A stretch of 64,000 bases of DNA from Rhizobium herbae (lineage in GTDB: Bacteria > Pseudomonadota > Alphaproteobacteria > Rhizobiales > Rhizobiaceae): contig NZ_JAEUAO010000006.1 of the NCBI RefSeq assembly GCF_019511375.1, positions 1 through 64,000 on the forward strand. The letters are read 5' to 3'. The position numbers and the translations under genes are program-made. Of the stretch, positions 15,347 to 23,487 are shown piece after piece; within the stretch, counting starts at the first letter, position 1; every line of letters starts with the position of its first letter. The notes below the pieces were generated by a model. The model made no database searches. It was given only the letters and a program-made list of their open reading frames with translations, and had not been told where the DNA came from.

Positions 15347-17245
15347 CTAGCTTGTGACCATGTCGAGTGGGGTCATTCCCGCCCGCGCCTTGTCGAGACG
15401 GGCCTGGGCATGGGGATGAACGAGGAAGGCGGGACGGATGACGGGCATTTTGAGCAAGCCGCGCAGGCTGAGTTCCTGCATCACCCGGAAATGCGACGCG
15501 GAGATCTTGCCCATCCAGAACGGGTCGAGCGCGCCACCCGCTTTTAGGTGATCAAGCAGTTCCATGAGGCCGCGCAGATAGATGGCATCCTTGGCGAGCC
15601 CCCCGCCGCGGTAAAGCCGCAGGGCCACGTTGAACGCCGTGGCCGGGCCAAGCCCGTGCTCGCCGACAAGCATGTCGTAGGTTTCGGCAAACGGCCGCCC
15701 TTCCAGCATCGCGGCGCAAGCGACGACGCGAGCCGCGATCAGGCGCAAACGCGCGATCGTCATGCCACCGGCCATGTATTCGGAAAAGACGGCGAGGCCC
15801 TCCTGCATGCCCTCGTAGCCGGCGAGACCCGAGCGGAAAAGCCGCAGGCCCTGCGCCGACCCATTGAAATAGGTGAGCAGGTGTACCCCGATTTCGTGGC
15901 TAAGCAGCGCATCGACGCGGCTGGCTGGCACGCGGGTGGTTCGGGAAACGAGCAGGCGGCCGTCCGACACCAGCAGGCCGGGCGGCAGGTCGTCACGCAA
16001 TTCTATCTCCGCTGTGAACCCCTCATATTGCCGCTGATAGCTGAGGATCATCGCACGTGCGGCGATTTCGACATCGCGGCAATCGGCGATCTCCTTGCCA
16101 GCTTCTCCATCATCACCCTCATGGGCAGCTTTCTCGGTTTTAGCCAGGATTTCGGCTGCGCTGCGGTACAGAGTCGCCTCGACGGGACCGTAAAGCGCGC
16201 GGCTGTACTCAACGAAGCGGCTGGTCTCGCGCGCCGTGATCAGTGAGAGCTGCAGATCAAGCTCCTGCTGCTTCTCGCGGTAGAGATGGTAGAGAACCGG
16301 ATCCTCGAAGCGGTCGAAGGCGACAGAGAAGAGCTTGCGCTTTTCCACCTCGACCTGCACGGACAGCGGCCGATAGAGGAACCGTGGAGCGCGCTTGAAA
16401 TTGCCTGCCTTGAACTCCTGCCAGGCGGCGTCTGCATTGATCGGCGTGACAGCGAGCAGAAAGTCGAAGCTCGCTGCGACTTCGTCGATGCTGCGGTCGG
16501 CCCGGCTCACCGCATCGACGAAGGCCTTGCGGCCCAGGGCGCGGTGGGTGGTGATCTTGAGGGTCTGCGTTGCAGCGACGAAGGCGGCGAAAGCCTTCAG
16601 ACCTGCGTCGAAGATGTTGGCGATCAGGCGTTCCCGCAAGTCGGGATAGATCTTGCCCGATTCCGGCTGCCGGTAGATCGGCGCAAACCGCACCGCGACC
16701 AGCGAAAATCCCGTTTGCCGCGCCAGCGCCGCTGCCTGGAAATCGGTCTCCAGCGCAAATCGCTCGACATGAGGGGTGCGGAACTTGACCTGCCTTATAT
16801 CGACCCCCTCCGCCAATGCGGTCTCGGCTTCCTCGGCGGCCGGCTCGCCAGTGGCGGCAATCCTGATCTCGAATGGCGGCAGAAAGGGTGAATCGTCGGT
16901 GAGCAACGTATCATGTTCCAGTTCATCGACGTCCAGCAGCATGAAGGCGCCGAACCGCTCTTTGAGAACGCCGCCGACTGCCGCAACGATCGGCAGAGCT
17001 TCCTCCAGATTGTTGGCGATGAGATAGGAGGCATTGGCGGCGGCGACGTCGCGGGCTGCGATGTCCTGGCGCCCCCTGATCAGGAAGAGTGACAGGAAGG
17101 GCAGCGGCCGGTCGATATGCAGACGTCCGCCGTGCCCGAAATCCTTGCGCACCGGCTTGCCGGCGCGGACGCAGCCGAGGATCTCCTCCATCCATTCGGG
17201 ATAGACGGAAGGCCCGTCGCGATCCCTGTGGTGTGTGCGGGTCAC
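15347..17245 (-). CDS. QEGLA-motif metalloprotease-like protein (DUF1704, TIGR02421 type)
   Basis: A 632-residue protein carrying the zinc-binding HEIGVH motif (residues 450-455) and the name-giving QEGLA at 481-485. This is the 'flavohemoglobin expression-modulating QEGLA motif protein' family, related to eukaryotic KIAA0895/MATCAP peptidases that remove C-terminal tyrosine from tubulin. I chose the GTG at 17245: it overlaps the stop of the upstream gene by 4 bases (GTGA) and a GGGGGC site precedes it; the frame open to 17341 lies inside the neighbour. The N-terminal 350 residues are an additional, unnamed domain. Predicted: cytosolic peptidase or peptide-modifying enzyme working with the two neighbours. 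Confidence 0.85.
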   Translation of the reverse strand: MTRTHHRDRDGPSVYPEWMEEILGCVRAGKPVRKDFGHGGRLHIDRPLPFLSLFLIRGRQDIAARDVAAANASYLIANNLEEALPIVAAVGGVLKERFGAFMLLDVDELEHDTLLTDDSPFLPPFEIRIAATGEPAAEEAETALAEGVDIRQVKFRTPHVERFALETDFQAAALARQTGFSLVAVRFAPIYRQPESGKIYPDLRERLIANIFDAGLKAFAAFVAATQTLKITTHRALGRKAFVDAVSRADRSIDEVAASFDFLLAVTPINADAAWQEFKAGNFKRAPRFLYRPLSVQVEVEKRKLFSVAFDRFEDPVLYHLYREKQQELDLQLSLITARETSRFVEYSRALYGPVEATLYRSAAEILAKTEKAAHEGDDGEAGKEIADCRDVEIAARAMILSYQRQYEGFTAEIELRDDLPPGLLVSDGRLLVSRTTRVPASRVDALLSHEIGVHLLTYFNGSAQGLRLFRSGLAGYEGMQEGLAVFSEYMAGGMTIARLRLIAARVVACAAMLEGRPFAETYDMLVGEHGLGPATAFNVALRLYRGGGLAKDAIYLRGLMELLDHLKAGGALDPFWMGKISASHFRVMQELSLRGLLKMPVIRPAFLVHPHAQARLDKARAGMTPLDMVTS

Positions 17246-18060
17246 GATTGCCCCCGGGTGGTTTGTTCGAGAAGCGGCACGGAAAGCCGGATCATCCGCC
17301 GCATGGCCTGCAACGCCTCGATATCCGCCTCGCCGGTCCATTCGTCCATGAAGATTTTCTTGAACTCGATGGCGATGGCGCAGCCGGTTTCGGGGAAGCG
17401 CTGATGGACGAAACGCGTCTGTTCGCCCCTGCCCTGGAACGCGACGTTTTCGCGCACGTCCATCCGTTCGCCGCGGAATTCGAAACTGCGCAACTGCTCC
17501 ATGAACGGGTCGAGTACCGGGGCCCAGCGCTGGCGATCCATCGAGGAGGTGCCAATATTGATCTGCGGCGCCCTGGCGAAGGGCATTTCGGGTGCATCGA
17601 CGCCGTCGCGGCGGTGGTTGTAGCTGTGGATGTCGAGAAGGACGAAGGCGCCGTACTGTTCCTCGATCCCGCGCAGATAGGTCTCCAGCATGGCATAGTA
17701 GGCGTCGTGAACCTGCAGCGAGGCTGCAACGGCAGTCTCAGGCAGCTGGTCCTTCCAGACCTTCAACCCCCAGGCCTGCTCGGGCCGGAAATAGATTGCG
17801 CCGTCACGAGCACGGTTGATGTCGACCTCGAAACGCGAGCGGTGCACGATGATACGGTTTTGAAGGTCGCGGATGAAGAATTCCGTGAAGGGATCCTCCT
17901 CGCGCAACCGTTCGTCGTCGTCGAGCGTTATCAGGTTCCTAAGATCGCTGCGCAGATGATGGCCGTTGTGAATGGCCGTGCCGACCACGGGCGAGGCGCC
18001 GCGATGCGCCGACCACCAGCTCAGCGGATCGGATTCTGCGACTTCCTGGAAAGAGGGCAT
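17242..18060 (-). CDS. N-formylglutamate amidohydrolase family protein
   Basis: A 272-residue zinc hydrolase-like protein of the N-formylglutamate amidohydrolase family. Family features seen: the N-terminal AIHNGHHLR, FEVDINRAR, LLDIHSYNHRRDG and the C-terminal AIAIEFKKIFMDEW with its Glu. True HutG-type enzymes lie in histidine-utilisation operons; none is present here. The ATG at 18060 has AAGGA 4 nt upstream; a GTG at 18084 is an alternative. It is the first gene of a tight operon with the QEGLA protein (4-base overlap) and the ATP-grasp ligase, suggesting hydrolysis of an N-acyl or peptide substrate in the same pathway. Confidence 0.88.
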   Translation of the reverse strand: MPSFQEVAESDPLSWWSAHRGASPVVGTAIHNGHHLRSDLRNLITLDDDERLREEDPFTEFFIRDLQNRIIVHRSRFEVDINRARDGAIYFRPEQAWGLKVWKDQLPETAVAASLQVHDAYYAMLETYLRGIEEQYGAFVLLDIHSYNHRRDGVDAPEMPFARAPQINIGTSSMDRQRWAPVLDPFMEQLRSFEFRGERMDVRENVAFQGRGEQTRFVHQRFPETGCAIAIEFKKIFMDEWTGEADIEALQAMRRMIRLSVPLLEQTTRGQS

Positions 18061-18210
18061 ACCGTCCTTCTCGTTGGCAGACACTTCTCACTCAACGAGT
18101 AAATGGAGGGGAAATGGGTTTTGTTCCATGAAACGTTATGCGCCTGCCGGGCATCAGACTTCCCGCGGGCGGCGGCTGGCGGGCTTGAAAAACTCCGCGC
18201 CGGCCCGGGC

Positions 18211-18876
18211 TTACGGCGTCGCCGCCGCTTGGCAGAATGACGCGATCGCCGCCTCGCACGCACGCATGAATCGCATCGATGGGCCCTCGCTGCCGGTCGC
18301 AAGCTTGCTCACCTGCGCGCCTTCCATCAGCATCGAGAGCGTGTCGGACAGGAGTTCGGGTTCGCTGACGCCGACATCACGGCAGAGTGCTTCCAGCCGG
18401 CGGCGCTGGGCAAGCTTGAAGCTCTCGATCACCGCATGGGCGGGATGGCCCTGCTCCTTGAGTTCCACCGCAGCGTTGGCGAGATCGCAGCCGTACTGGT
18501 TATCCGCAAGACATTGGGCCCGGGCTTTGACCCAGCCGTGCAAGCGCGCCAGCGGGTCGTTCGGATGCTGAGCCTCGAGTTCGTCCCAGAAGGCCGAAGC
18601 CTGTTCGGACTTGAACCGTAATGTTTCGCAGATCAGGTCGTCCTTGGAGCCGAAATGACGGTAGAGGGTCATCTTGTTGGTGTCGGCTGCTTCGGCGATG
18701 GCATCGACCCCGATGCCGCGGATACCGTGTTGCCGAAAAAGCTCGCAAGCCGTTGAAACGATGCGATCTCGGGGCGCAAGCTTTAGCTGCGGACAGTCGT
18801 TTTTTTCCGGCCTTACATCCGCCGGTTTCACGTCCGACACGGATTTCGAATTTTTACTGACGAGGCTTCTTGACAT
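18211..18876 (-). CDS. TetR-family transcriptional repressor
   Basis: A 221-residue TetR regulator. The DNA-binding domain covers about residues 35-80 (RDRIVSTACELFRQHGIRGI, then TLYRHFGSKDDL). The N-terminus has an extra 30-residue charged tail. The ligand domain has no nameable signature. The gene reads toward the amidohydrolase operon with a 150-bp gap and diverges from a small gene at 19006. Two copies of the same inverted repeat lie directly upstream, so it probably represses itself and the divergent gene. No clear ribosome site precedes the ATG, and a TATAGT box at 18895-18900 (minus) implies a very short leader. Confidence 0.9.
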   Translation of the reverse strand: MSRSLVSKNSKSVSDVKPADVRPEKNDCPQLKLAPRDRIVSTACELFRQHGIRGIGVDAIAEAADTNKMTLYRHFGSKDDLICETLRFKSEQASAFWDELEAQHPNDPLARLHGWVKARAQCLADNQYGCDLANAAVELKEQGHPAHAVIESFKLAQRRRLEALCRDVGVSEPELLSDTLSMLMEGAQVSKLATGSEGPSMRFMRACEAAIASFCQAAATP

Positions 18877-18898
18877 AGGTGTGACCGGTCGGTAACTA
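18870..18898 (+). promoter_or_regulatory. Candidate promoter for the divergent small gene
   Basis: TTGACA at 18870-18875 followed after 17 bp by a weak -10 (TAACTA, 18893-18898). The spacer and -10 are overlapped by the first operator, so repressor binding would block it. Confidence 0.4.
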
Positions 18899-18921
18899 TA
18901 CGGATGTTACTTACTGGTAAC
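18881..18921. promoter_or_regulatory. Twin TetR operators
   Basis: Two copies of GTKACY-N4-GGTAAC: GTGACC...GGTAAC at 18881-18896 and GTTACT...GGTAAC at 18906-18921, spaced 25 bp centre to centre. Each is an inverted repeat with one mismatch. They flank the predicted -10 box of the tetR gene. Confidence 0.7.
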
Positions 18922-19005
18922 ACCCTAAAAATCTACTGTCAAGTTCGAGACCCCGGCCAGCATCCGCCCCGCCGGAAAAGACGATGAACCCGAAGGAATA
19001 CCCCG

Positions 19006-19269
19006 ATGCACCTGGCAAACAGCGATCTGACCATCACTGAGGTTTTGACCGATCCGATGATCCGCGCCGTCATGCGTGCGGATGGCGTCACCACAAACGA
19101 GATGAAAACGCTCCTTTACTCCGCTGCCAGCGCACTTCGCCAGACACAGCCCGGAACAGTGAGCGCCAAGAACCATACGGCCAATCTTCTTGCCGCGCCG
19201 AAGCGCCGGCTGCTGTCCATGGTACACCCGCTTGCCTCACGCTCGGACGTCCTGCGCATGAGCGCGTAA
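19006..19269 (+). CDS. Small conserved protein under divergent TetR control
   Basis: An 87-residue protein with the segment LTITEVLTDPMIRAVMRADGV, which I recognise as recurring in small rhizobial proteins of unknown function. The rest is basic and Ser/Ala-rich. There is no signal peptide. An AAGGAA ribosome site precedes the ATG. It is divergent from the TetR gene across the twin operators and is closed by an intrinsic terminator, so it is probably a single-gene transcript controlled by that repressor. Confidence 0.7.
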   Translation: MHLANSDLTITEVLTDPMIRAVMRADGVTTNEMKTLLYSAASALRQTQPGTVSAKNHTANLLAAPKRRLLSMVHPLASRSDVLRMSA

Positions 19270-19315
19270 CGACACCCTATCCTCCCGGCGCGGCCCTAAA
19301 AGGAATGCGCAACTC

Positions 19316-19350
19316 AACCCAGCCGGACGCCTCCACCGGCTGGGTTTTTG
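19316..19350 (+). terminator. Rho-independent terminator
   Basis: An 11-bp perfect stem AACCCAGCCGG (19316-19326) / CCGGCTGGGTT (19336-19346) with a 9-nt loop and a T-run. It ends the small-gene transcript; read on the other strand it faces the end of pncB. Confidence 0.9.
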
Positions 19351-19388
19351 TTTTAAAGGCGGGCGAAGCTTAAACCGCCGCGGCGCGG

Positions 19389-20693
19389 TCAGACCTTTAT
19401 CGCCTGCTCGGCAAAGTCCTCCGTTCCGAAGAACTTCAGGTAGCGCTCGACTTCCGATGGCTCGCCGGTTGCCTTGCGGGGATTGTCGGAGAGCTTGACG
19501 GCGGGACGACCATTAGCGTCGCTCACCTTGCAGACGATCGAGATGGGATTGAGCCCGCTGATCTCCATCGGCGCGCAGCCGGCGAAGTCGTTGGTGAGGT
19601 TCGTGCCCCAGCCGAAGCTCATCCGCACCCTGCCCCGGAAATGGCGGTAGGTCTGGAGGATCGTCTCGACGTCGAGCCCGTCGGAGAAGATCAGCAGCTT
19701 CTCTTTCGGATCGCGACCCATCTTCTGCCACCAGGCGATGATCTTCTCGCCGCCTTCGATCGGCGGCGCGCTGTCGGGACGAAAACCCGTCCAATCGGCA
19801 ACCCAGTCGGGCGCGTTGCGCAGGAAGGCGGCGGTCCCGAACGCATCGGGAAGGACGATCAGGAGGTTGCCGCCATAGAGCTGGTTCCAGTCCTGCAGCA
19901 CCTTGTAGGGCGCTTCGCCGAGTTCCTTATCGGTGCGGGCGAGCGCAGCTGCCACCATCGGCAGCTCGTGCGCATTGGTGCCGAGCGCCTCAAGATCGGT
20001 ATCCATCGCAAGCAGCACATTGCTGGTGCCGGAAAAGGATTTGCCGATGCCTTCCTTCAGCGCCTCGACGCACCACCGCTGCCAGAGGAAACTGTGGCGA
20101 CGGCGCGTGCCGAAGTCGGAGATACGCAGGTCGGGATAGGTTCTGAGCTGCTCGACCTTCGACCACATCTTGGCCTTCGCCCGGGCATAGAGCACATCGA
20201 GCGCGAAGGGACCCATGTCCTTCATCGCCGTTCGCGAGCGGAGCTCGTTGATGATCGCCAGCGCCGGGATTTCCCACATGGTCGTGTGCGTCCACTTACC
20301 GGGGAAGGTCAGCTCGTATTGGCCGTGACGGCGCGACAGCTCGTAATCCGGCAGCTGAAAATCGGCGAGCCAGGCGAGGAAATCGGGAGCGAAGATCTGC
20401 TTGCGGCCATAGAAGGTGTTGCCCGCGAGCCAGATCATTTCCTTTTTCGTGAAACGCAAACCGCGCACATAATCGAGCTGCTCGCGCAACTCCTGCTCGT
20501 CGATCTCGTCCGTCAAGAGCACGGTCTTGGTGCGGTTGATCAGCGAAAAGGTCGCGTCGACCTCCGGATAAAGCCGCCAGATCATCTGCAGCATGAGGAG
20601 CTTGTAGAAGTCCGTATCGAGCAGGCTGCGCACCACCGGATCGAGCTTCCAGGCATTGTCGTAGACGCGACGGGCGATATCCGTCTTGGTCAT
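19389..20693 (-). CDS. pncB: Nicotinate phosphoribosyltransferase
   Basis: A 434-residue enzyme of the NAD salvage (Preiss-Handler) pathway, joining nicotinate and PRPP with ATP hydrolysis to give nicotinate mononucleotide. Family landmarks: [13 protein letters not shown] at the N-terminus, [19 protein letters not shown] with the phosphorylated-His region, and [11 protein letters not shown] and [11 protein letters not shown] near the PRPP site. I chose the ATG at 20691-20693 because GGGGAG lies 7 nt upstream and it matches the family start; the open frame extends to 20750. Single gene; no other NAD genes adjacent. Confidence 0.95.
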   Translation of the reverse strand: MTKTDIARRVYDNAWKLDPVVRSLLDTDFYKLLMLQMIWRLYPEVDATFSLINRTKTVLLTDEIDEQELREQLDYVRGLRFTKKEMIWLAGNTFYGRKQIFAPDFLAWLADFQLPDYELSRRHGQYELTFPGKWTHTTMWEIPALAIINELRSRTAMKDMGPFALDVLYARAKAKMWSKVEQLRTYPDLRISDFGTRRRHSFLWQRWCVEALKEGIGKSFSGTSNVLLAMDTDLEALGTNAHELPMVAAALARTDKELGEAPYKVLQDWNQLYGGNLLIVLPDAFGTAAFLRNAPDWVADWTGFRPDSAPPIEGGEKIIAWWQKMGRDPKEKLLIFSDGLDVETILQTYRHFRGRVRMSFGWGTNLTNDFAGCAPMEISGLNPISIVCKVSDANGRPAVKLSDNPRKATGEPSEVERYLKFFGTEDFAEQAIKV

Positions 20694-20919
20694 GAAAAAA
20701 CTCCCCGCGCCCTGCCCTTCAAACACATGCCTGTGCGGCTCACCACGCACTCATGACACGGTACCCGGCTCCGCGGCAACAGGCTGATGCAAAGCAAATC
20801 ACCTACACGCACCAGGAAGAGGAGTGCAACTGGCCAGCACCGCGTATCAGGCGGATTGGTCGCGCACTGATGCCACGCCCCCATCCGTTCAAAGCAGGAC
20901 TGCAGACGAGACTATAATC

Positions 20920-21234
20920 TCATGGATTGAGGCGGTAACCGTCCTGCGCTTCGCCCGCAAGGCGGCCCGAATAGCGTCGCATCATTTCCACCTGGACTTC
21001 GGTCTGGAACGCCATGACCTGCTGCGAGATCGCATCATCGGCGCAGCCAAGCGTCCTCAGCCGTTCGGCCAGCGCCCGGCACTCGCTTTTCCAGTAATGC
21101 AGTGCGGCTTGCCCGTGAATATTTTCCAGTTCCGACGCACAGCGCCGCACCAGGCTAACCTGCCCTGCCAGAGGAAACGGCACGACCCGTTCATCCAATT
21201 CCGAAAAACCCAAATCCTTCAACGCAGCACTCAT
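20920..21234 (-). CDS. Small hypothetical protein (possibly DUF6074-like)
   Basis: A 104-residue cytosolic protein. The pattern PFPLAGQVSLVRRCASELENI followed by a helical region with AERLRTLGCADDAISQQV and VQVEMMRR resembles DUF6074-type rhizobial proteins, but I hold that loosely. Start chosen at the ATG at 21234 with GGAG upstream; a second ATG at 21249 has no ribosome site. It stands alone, minus strand, about 225 bp from pncB's start. Confidence 0.6.
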   Translation of the reverse strand: MSAALKDLGFSELDERVVPFPLAGQVSLVRRCASELENIHGQAALHYWKSECRALAERLRTLGCADDAISQQVMAFQTEVQVEMMRRYSGRLAGEAQDGYRLNP

Positions 21235-21661
21235 CCGGCGGTTCTCCATGTTCCCGATTCTTGTTTACAAAGCATATGGTTAACGCTTCGTGTCCACAGC
21301 GTGATCTTCCATCATTTCGGGTCCTTCACACCGTTCTGTGATGGGAAATGCGGCGACGGCGGTACCATGCCGGCCTTTCGCGCGGCGCTTTGGCGGCGAC
21401 GAACGGCCCCGTCGTTTGCCGGCCCCCTGTCGAAGACGAAGGCATCGTGCTCCTGATACCGACAGGCTGTCAGGTCGTTGAGGCTACGTCCGTGAGATAT
21501 GGCTAAAATAGGTACGAACGGTCGATGAACGATTACGGTACGGGACCGGTCCGCGACCGGTTTCCCGGCCGCCGGTCGGCCTGTTCCGGCTGCCGCTTAC
21601 GTCGATAGGCGTATATTCTTTTGGTTGCCGTCCTTCGGTAACGAAATTTGCCCTGTCGCCG
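21235..21661. other. Intergenic region, GC-rich palindromes
   Basis: About 430 bp without a credible gene. It contains the palindrome GGACCGGTCC (21543-21552) within a run of overlapping CCGG-type repeats (to about 21595), and a small hairpin near 21625-21645. These may mark a small RNA or a transcription end, but I cannot assign one. Confidence 0.4.
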
Positions 21662-21686
21662 GGAACATCGGCTTGTCTCCTACGTT
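21662..21686 (+). promoter_or_regulatory. EcfG/RpoE2 general-stress promoter
   Basis: GGAAC at 21662-21666 and CGTT at 21683-21686 with a 16-bp spacer, an exact consensus match. The predicted start near 21693 gives a very short leader holding the ribosome site GCGGAGGA before the ATG at 21709. Confidence 0.8.
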
Positions 21687-21708
21687 TTCAAAACAGCGGA
21701 GGAAAACC

Positions 21709-21900
21709 ATGACGCATCACATCGACAATCGACAGACCCAAAGACATTCAAAGCCGATGTATGAGGTCGCCAGTCACTGCAAGAAAAATGGAATCGACAA
21801 GGCTGAAGCGCGCAAGATCATTCAAATGCTGGGCCGTTTCGCCAGCCGGCACGAACTCGAAGTCAACGCTCCGCCGAAGAAGCCGCGGTTTCGATATTGA
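21709..21900 (+). CDS. Small basic protein with stress promoter
   Basis: A 63-residue, Lys/Arg/His-rich cytosolic protein (MYEVASHCKKNGIDKAEARKIIQMLGRFASRHEL). The middle could form two helices, as in small nucleic-acid-binding proteins, but no family can be named. A very strong ribosome site (GCGGAGGA) and a perfect EcfG promoter just upstream suggest strong induction under general stress. It is convergent with spoVR, 39 bp away. Confidence 0.75.
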   Translation: MTHHIDNRQTQRHSKPMYEVASHCKKNGIDKAEARKIIQMLGRFASRHELEVNAPPKKPRFRY

Positions 21901-21939
21901 TCGCTGTCTTATCGCCCATTTTAGATTGGAGACGAGAAG

Positions 21940-23475
21940 CTAAGCCGTCGCGCACTCATACCGCACTTTGCCTGTTTCCGCGTCGACGCCGACCAGGCTC
22001 ACGTCATAGCCCCATAGATGGCGAACGTGCTGAAGGGTCGCGTCGCGTTCCTTTTCATCCAGAAGGATGCCATTCTTGATGTTGTGCCGCAGGCGCAGCT
22101 GGCGATCGCCCAGCAGGTCGACATCCACGACCTGTACGTCGGGCTGGTTCGCGCCGATGTCGTAGCTCTTTGCGAGGGCCGCGCGGACAGCCCTGTAGCC
22201 GCGCTCGTTATGAATTGCCGCAACCTCGCAGTATTTTTCATTCCGCTGATCCGTCAGCAGGAACAGCCTGAACTTACGGATCAGCGCAGGACTGAGATAT
22301 TGCAGGATGAACGACTCATCCCTGTGGTTTGCCCAGGCATCGAGAAGCGTTTCGCGCCACTGGCCGCTGCCGGCGATGTGCGGAAACCAGTCGCGATCCT
22401 CCGATGTCGGATTGTTACAAATGCGCTCGATCTCCTGCATCAAGGCAAATCCGAGCGCATAGGGATTGATACCCGAGTAGCGCGGATCATCGAAGGTGGG
22501 CTGAAAGACGACGCTGGAGTGGCTGTGGAGCATTTCCAGGATCGCGCCCTCGCTTATCTTGCCCTGGTCGAACAGCCGGTTGATGATGGTGTAGTGCACG
22601 AAGGTTGCGCATCCCTCATTCATCACCTTCGTCTGACGCTGCGGATAGAAATACTGGGCAATGACACGCACGATCCGCAAGAGTTCGCGCTGCCACGGCT
22701 CGAGGATGAGGCTGTTCTTCTCCAGAAAATAAAGCAGATTCTCTTCCGGCAGATTGAGCACTTTCTTGCGCTCCATGGCTTCGCGCTCGGCCTCTTCCGG
22801 GTTGGGACGCTCGGCGGAGCGCGGCAGCGTCCTCCATAGATCGCTGTAGGTCTGCTCCTCATATTCGAGCCGTTCGCGGGCGCGCTCCTGCTCTTTCTTG
22901 GAGGACAGTCGGGGCGGACGGCGGGAGCGGAAAACGCCTTGTTCCATCAGCGCATGGGCGGAATCGAGAATGGCCTCCACGGCCGAGGTTCCATGGCGCT
23001 CCTCGCATTTCGCGATGTATTTCTTGGAAAATTCCATATAGCTCAGGATGGCGTTGGCGTCGGTCCACTGCCTAAACAGGTAGTTGTTCTTGAAGAAGTG
23101 ATTGTGGCCGAAGGAAGCGTGGGCGGTCACCAGGGTCTGCATCGCCATGGTGTTCCCTTCCATCAGGTAGGTGATGCAAGGGTTGGAATTGATCACCAGT
23201 TCGTAGGCAAGGCCGTGATGGCCCTTGCGGTAGTGGTGCTCCTCGAAAACAAAACGCTTGCCGAAGGACCAATGCTGATACATCAGCGGCATGCCAACGG
23301 AAGAATAGGCATCCAGCATCTGCTCGGCGGAGATGATTTCGAGCTGGTTGGGATAGACGTTGAGACCGAGCTCATCGAGCGCGATCGTCTCAATGGCGTC
23401 ATAAGCACGCGACAACGTCTTGAAATTCCAGTCGGAACTGTGAAACAACAGTTGTGACGTGGCGCTCTTTGCCAT
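21940..23475 (-). CDS. SpoVR family protein
   Basis: A 511-residue member of the SpoVR/YcgB family. Typical segments include LFHSSDWNF, YHRKGHHG-like HHYRKGHHGLAYELVINSNPCI, and NEGCATFVHY. Molecular function is unknown; in Bacillus SpoVR affects the spore cortex, while in non-sporulating proteobacteria the gene is linked to yeaH and prkA and stress-induced. I chose the ATG at 23475 (GGAG 5 nt upstream); a TTG at 23487 abuts the yeaH stop. It is the last gene of the prkA operon. Confidence 0.93.
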   Translation of the reverse strand: MAKSATSQLLFHSSDWNFKTLSRAYDAIETIALDELGLNVYPNQLEIISAEQMLDAYSSVGMPLMYQHWSFGKRFVFEEHHYRKGHHGLAYELVINSNPCITYLMEGNTMAMQTLVTAHASFGHNHFFKNNYLFRQWTDANAILSYMEFSKKYIAKCEERHGTSAVEAILDSAHALMEQGVFRSRRPPRLSSKKEQERARERLEYEEQTYSDLWRTLPRSAERPNPEEAEREAMERKKVLNLPEENLLYFLEKNSLILEPWQRELLRIVRVIAQYFYPQRQTKVMNEGCATFVHYTIINRLFDQGKISEGAILEMLHSHSSVVFQPTFDDPRYSGINPYALGFALMQEIERICNNPTSEDRDWFPHIAGSGQWRETLLDAWANHRDESFILQYLSPALIRKFRLFLLTDQRNEKYCEVAAIHNERGYRAVRAALAKSYDIGANQPDVQVVDVDLLGDRQLRLRHNIKNGILLDEKERDATLQHVRHLWGYDVSLVGVDAETGKVRYECATA

Positions 23476-23487
23476 TGCCGGCTCCAA

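Noticed and set aside
19641-20756. 371-residue plus-strand open frame antisense to pncB
   Set aside because: High-GC shadow of a clearly identified enzyme gene.
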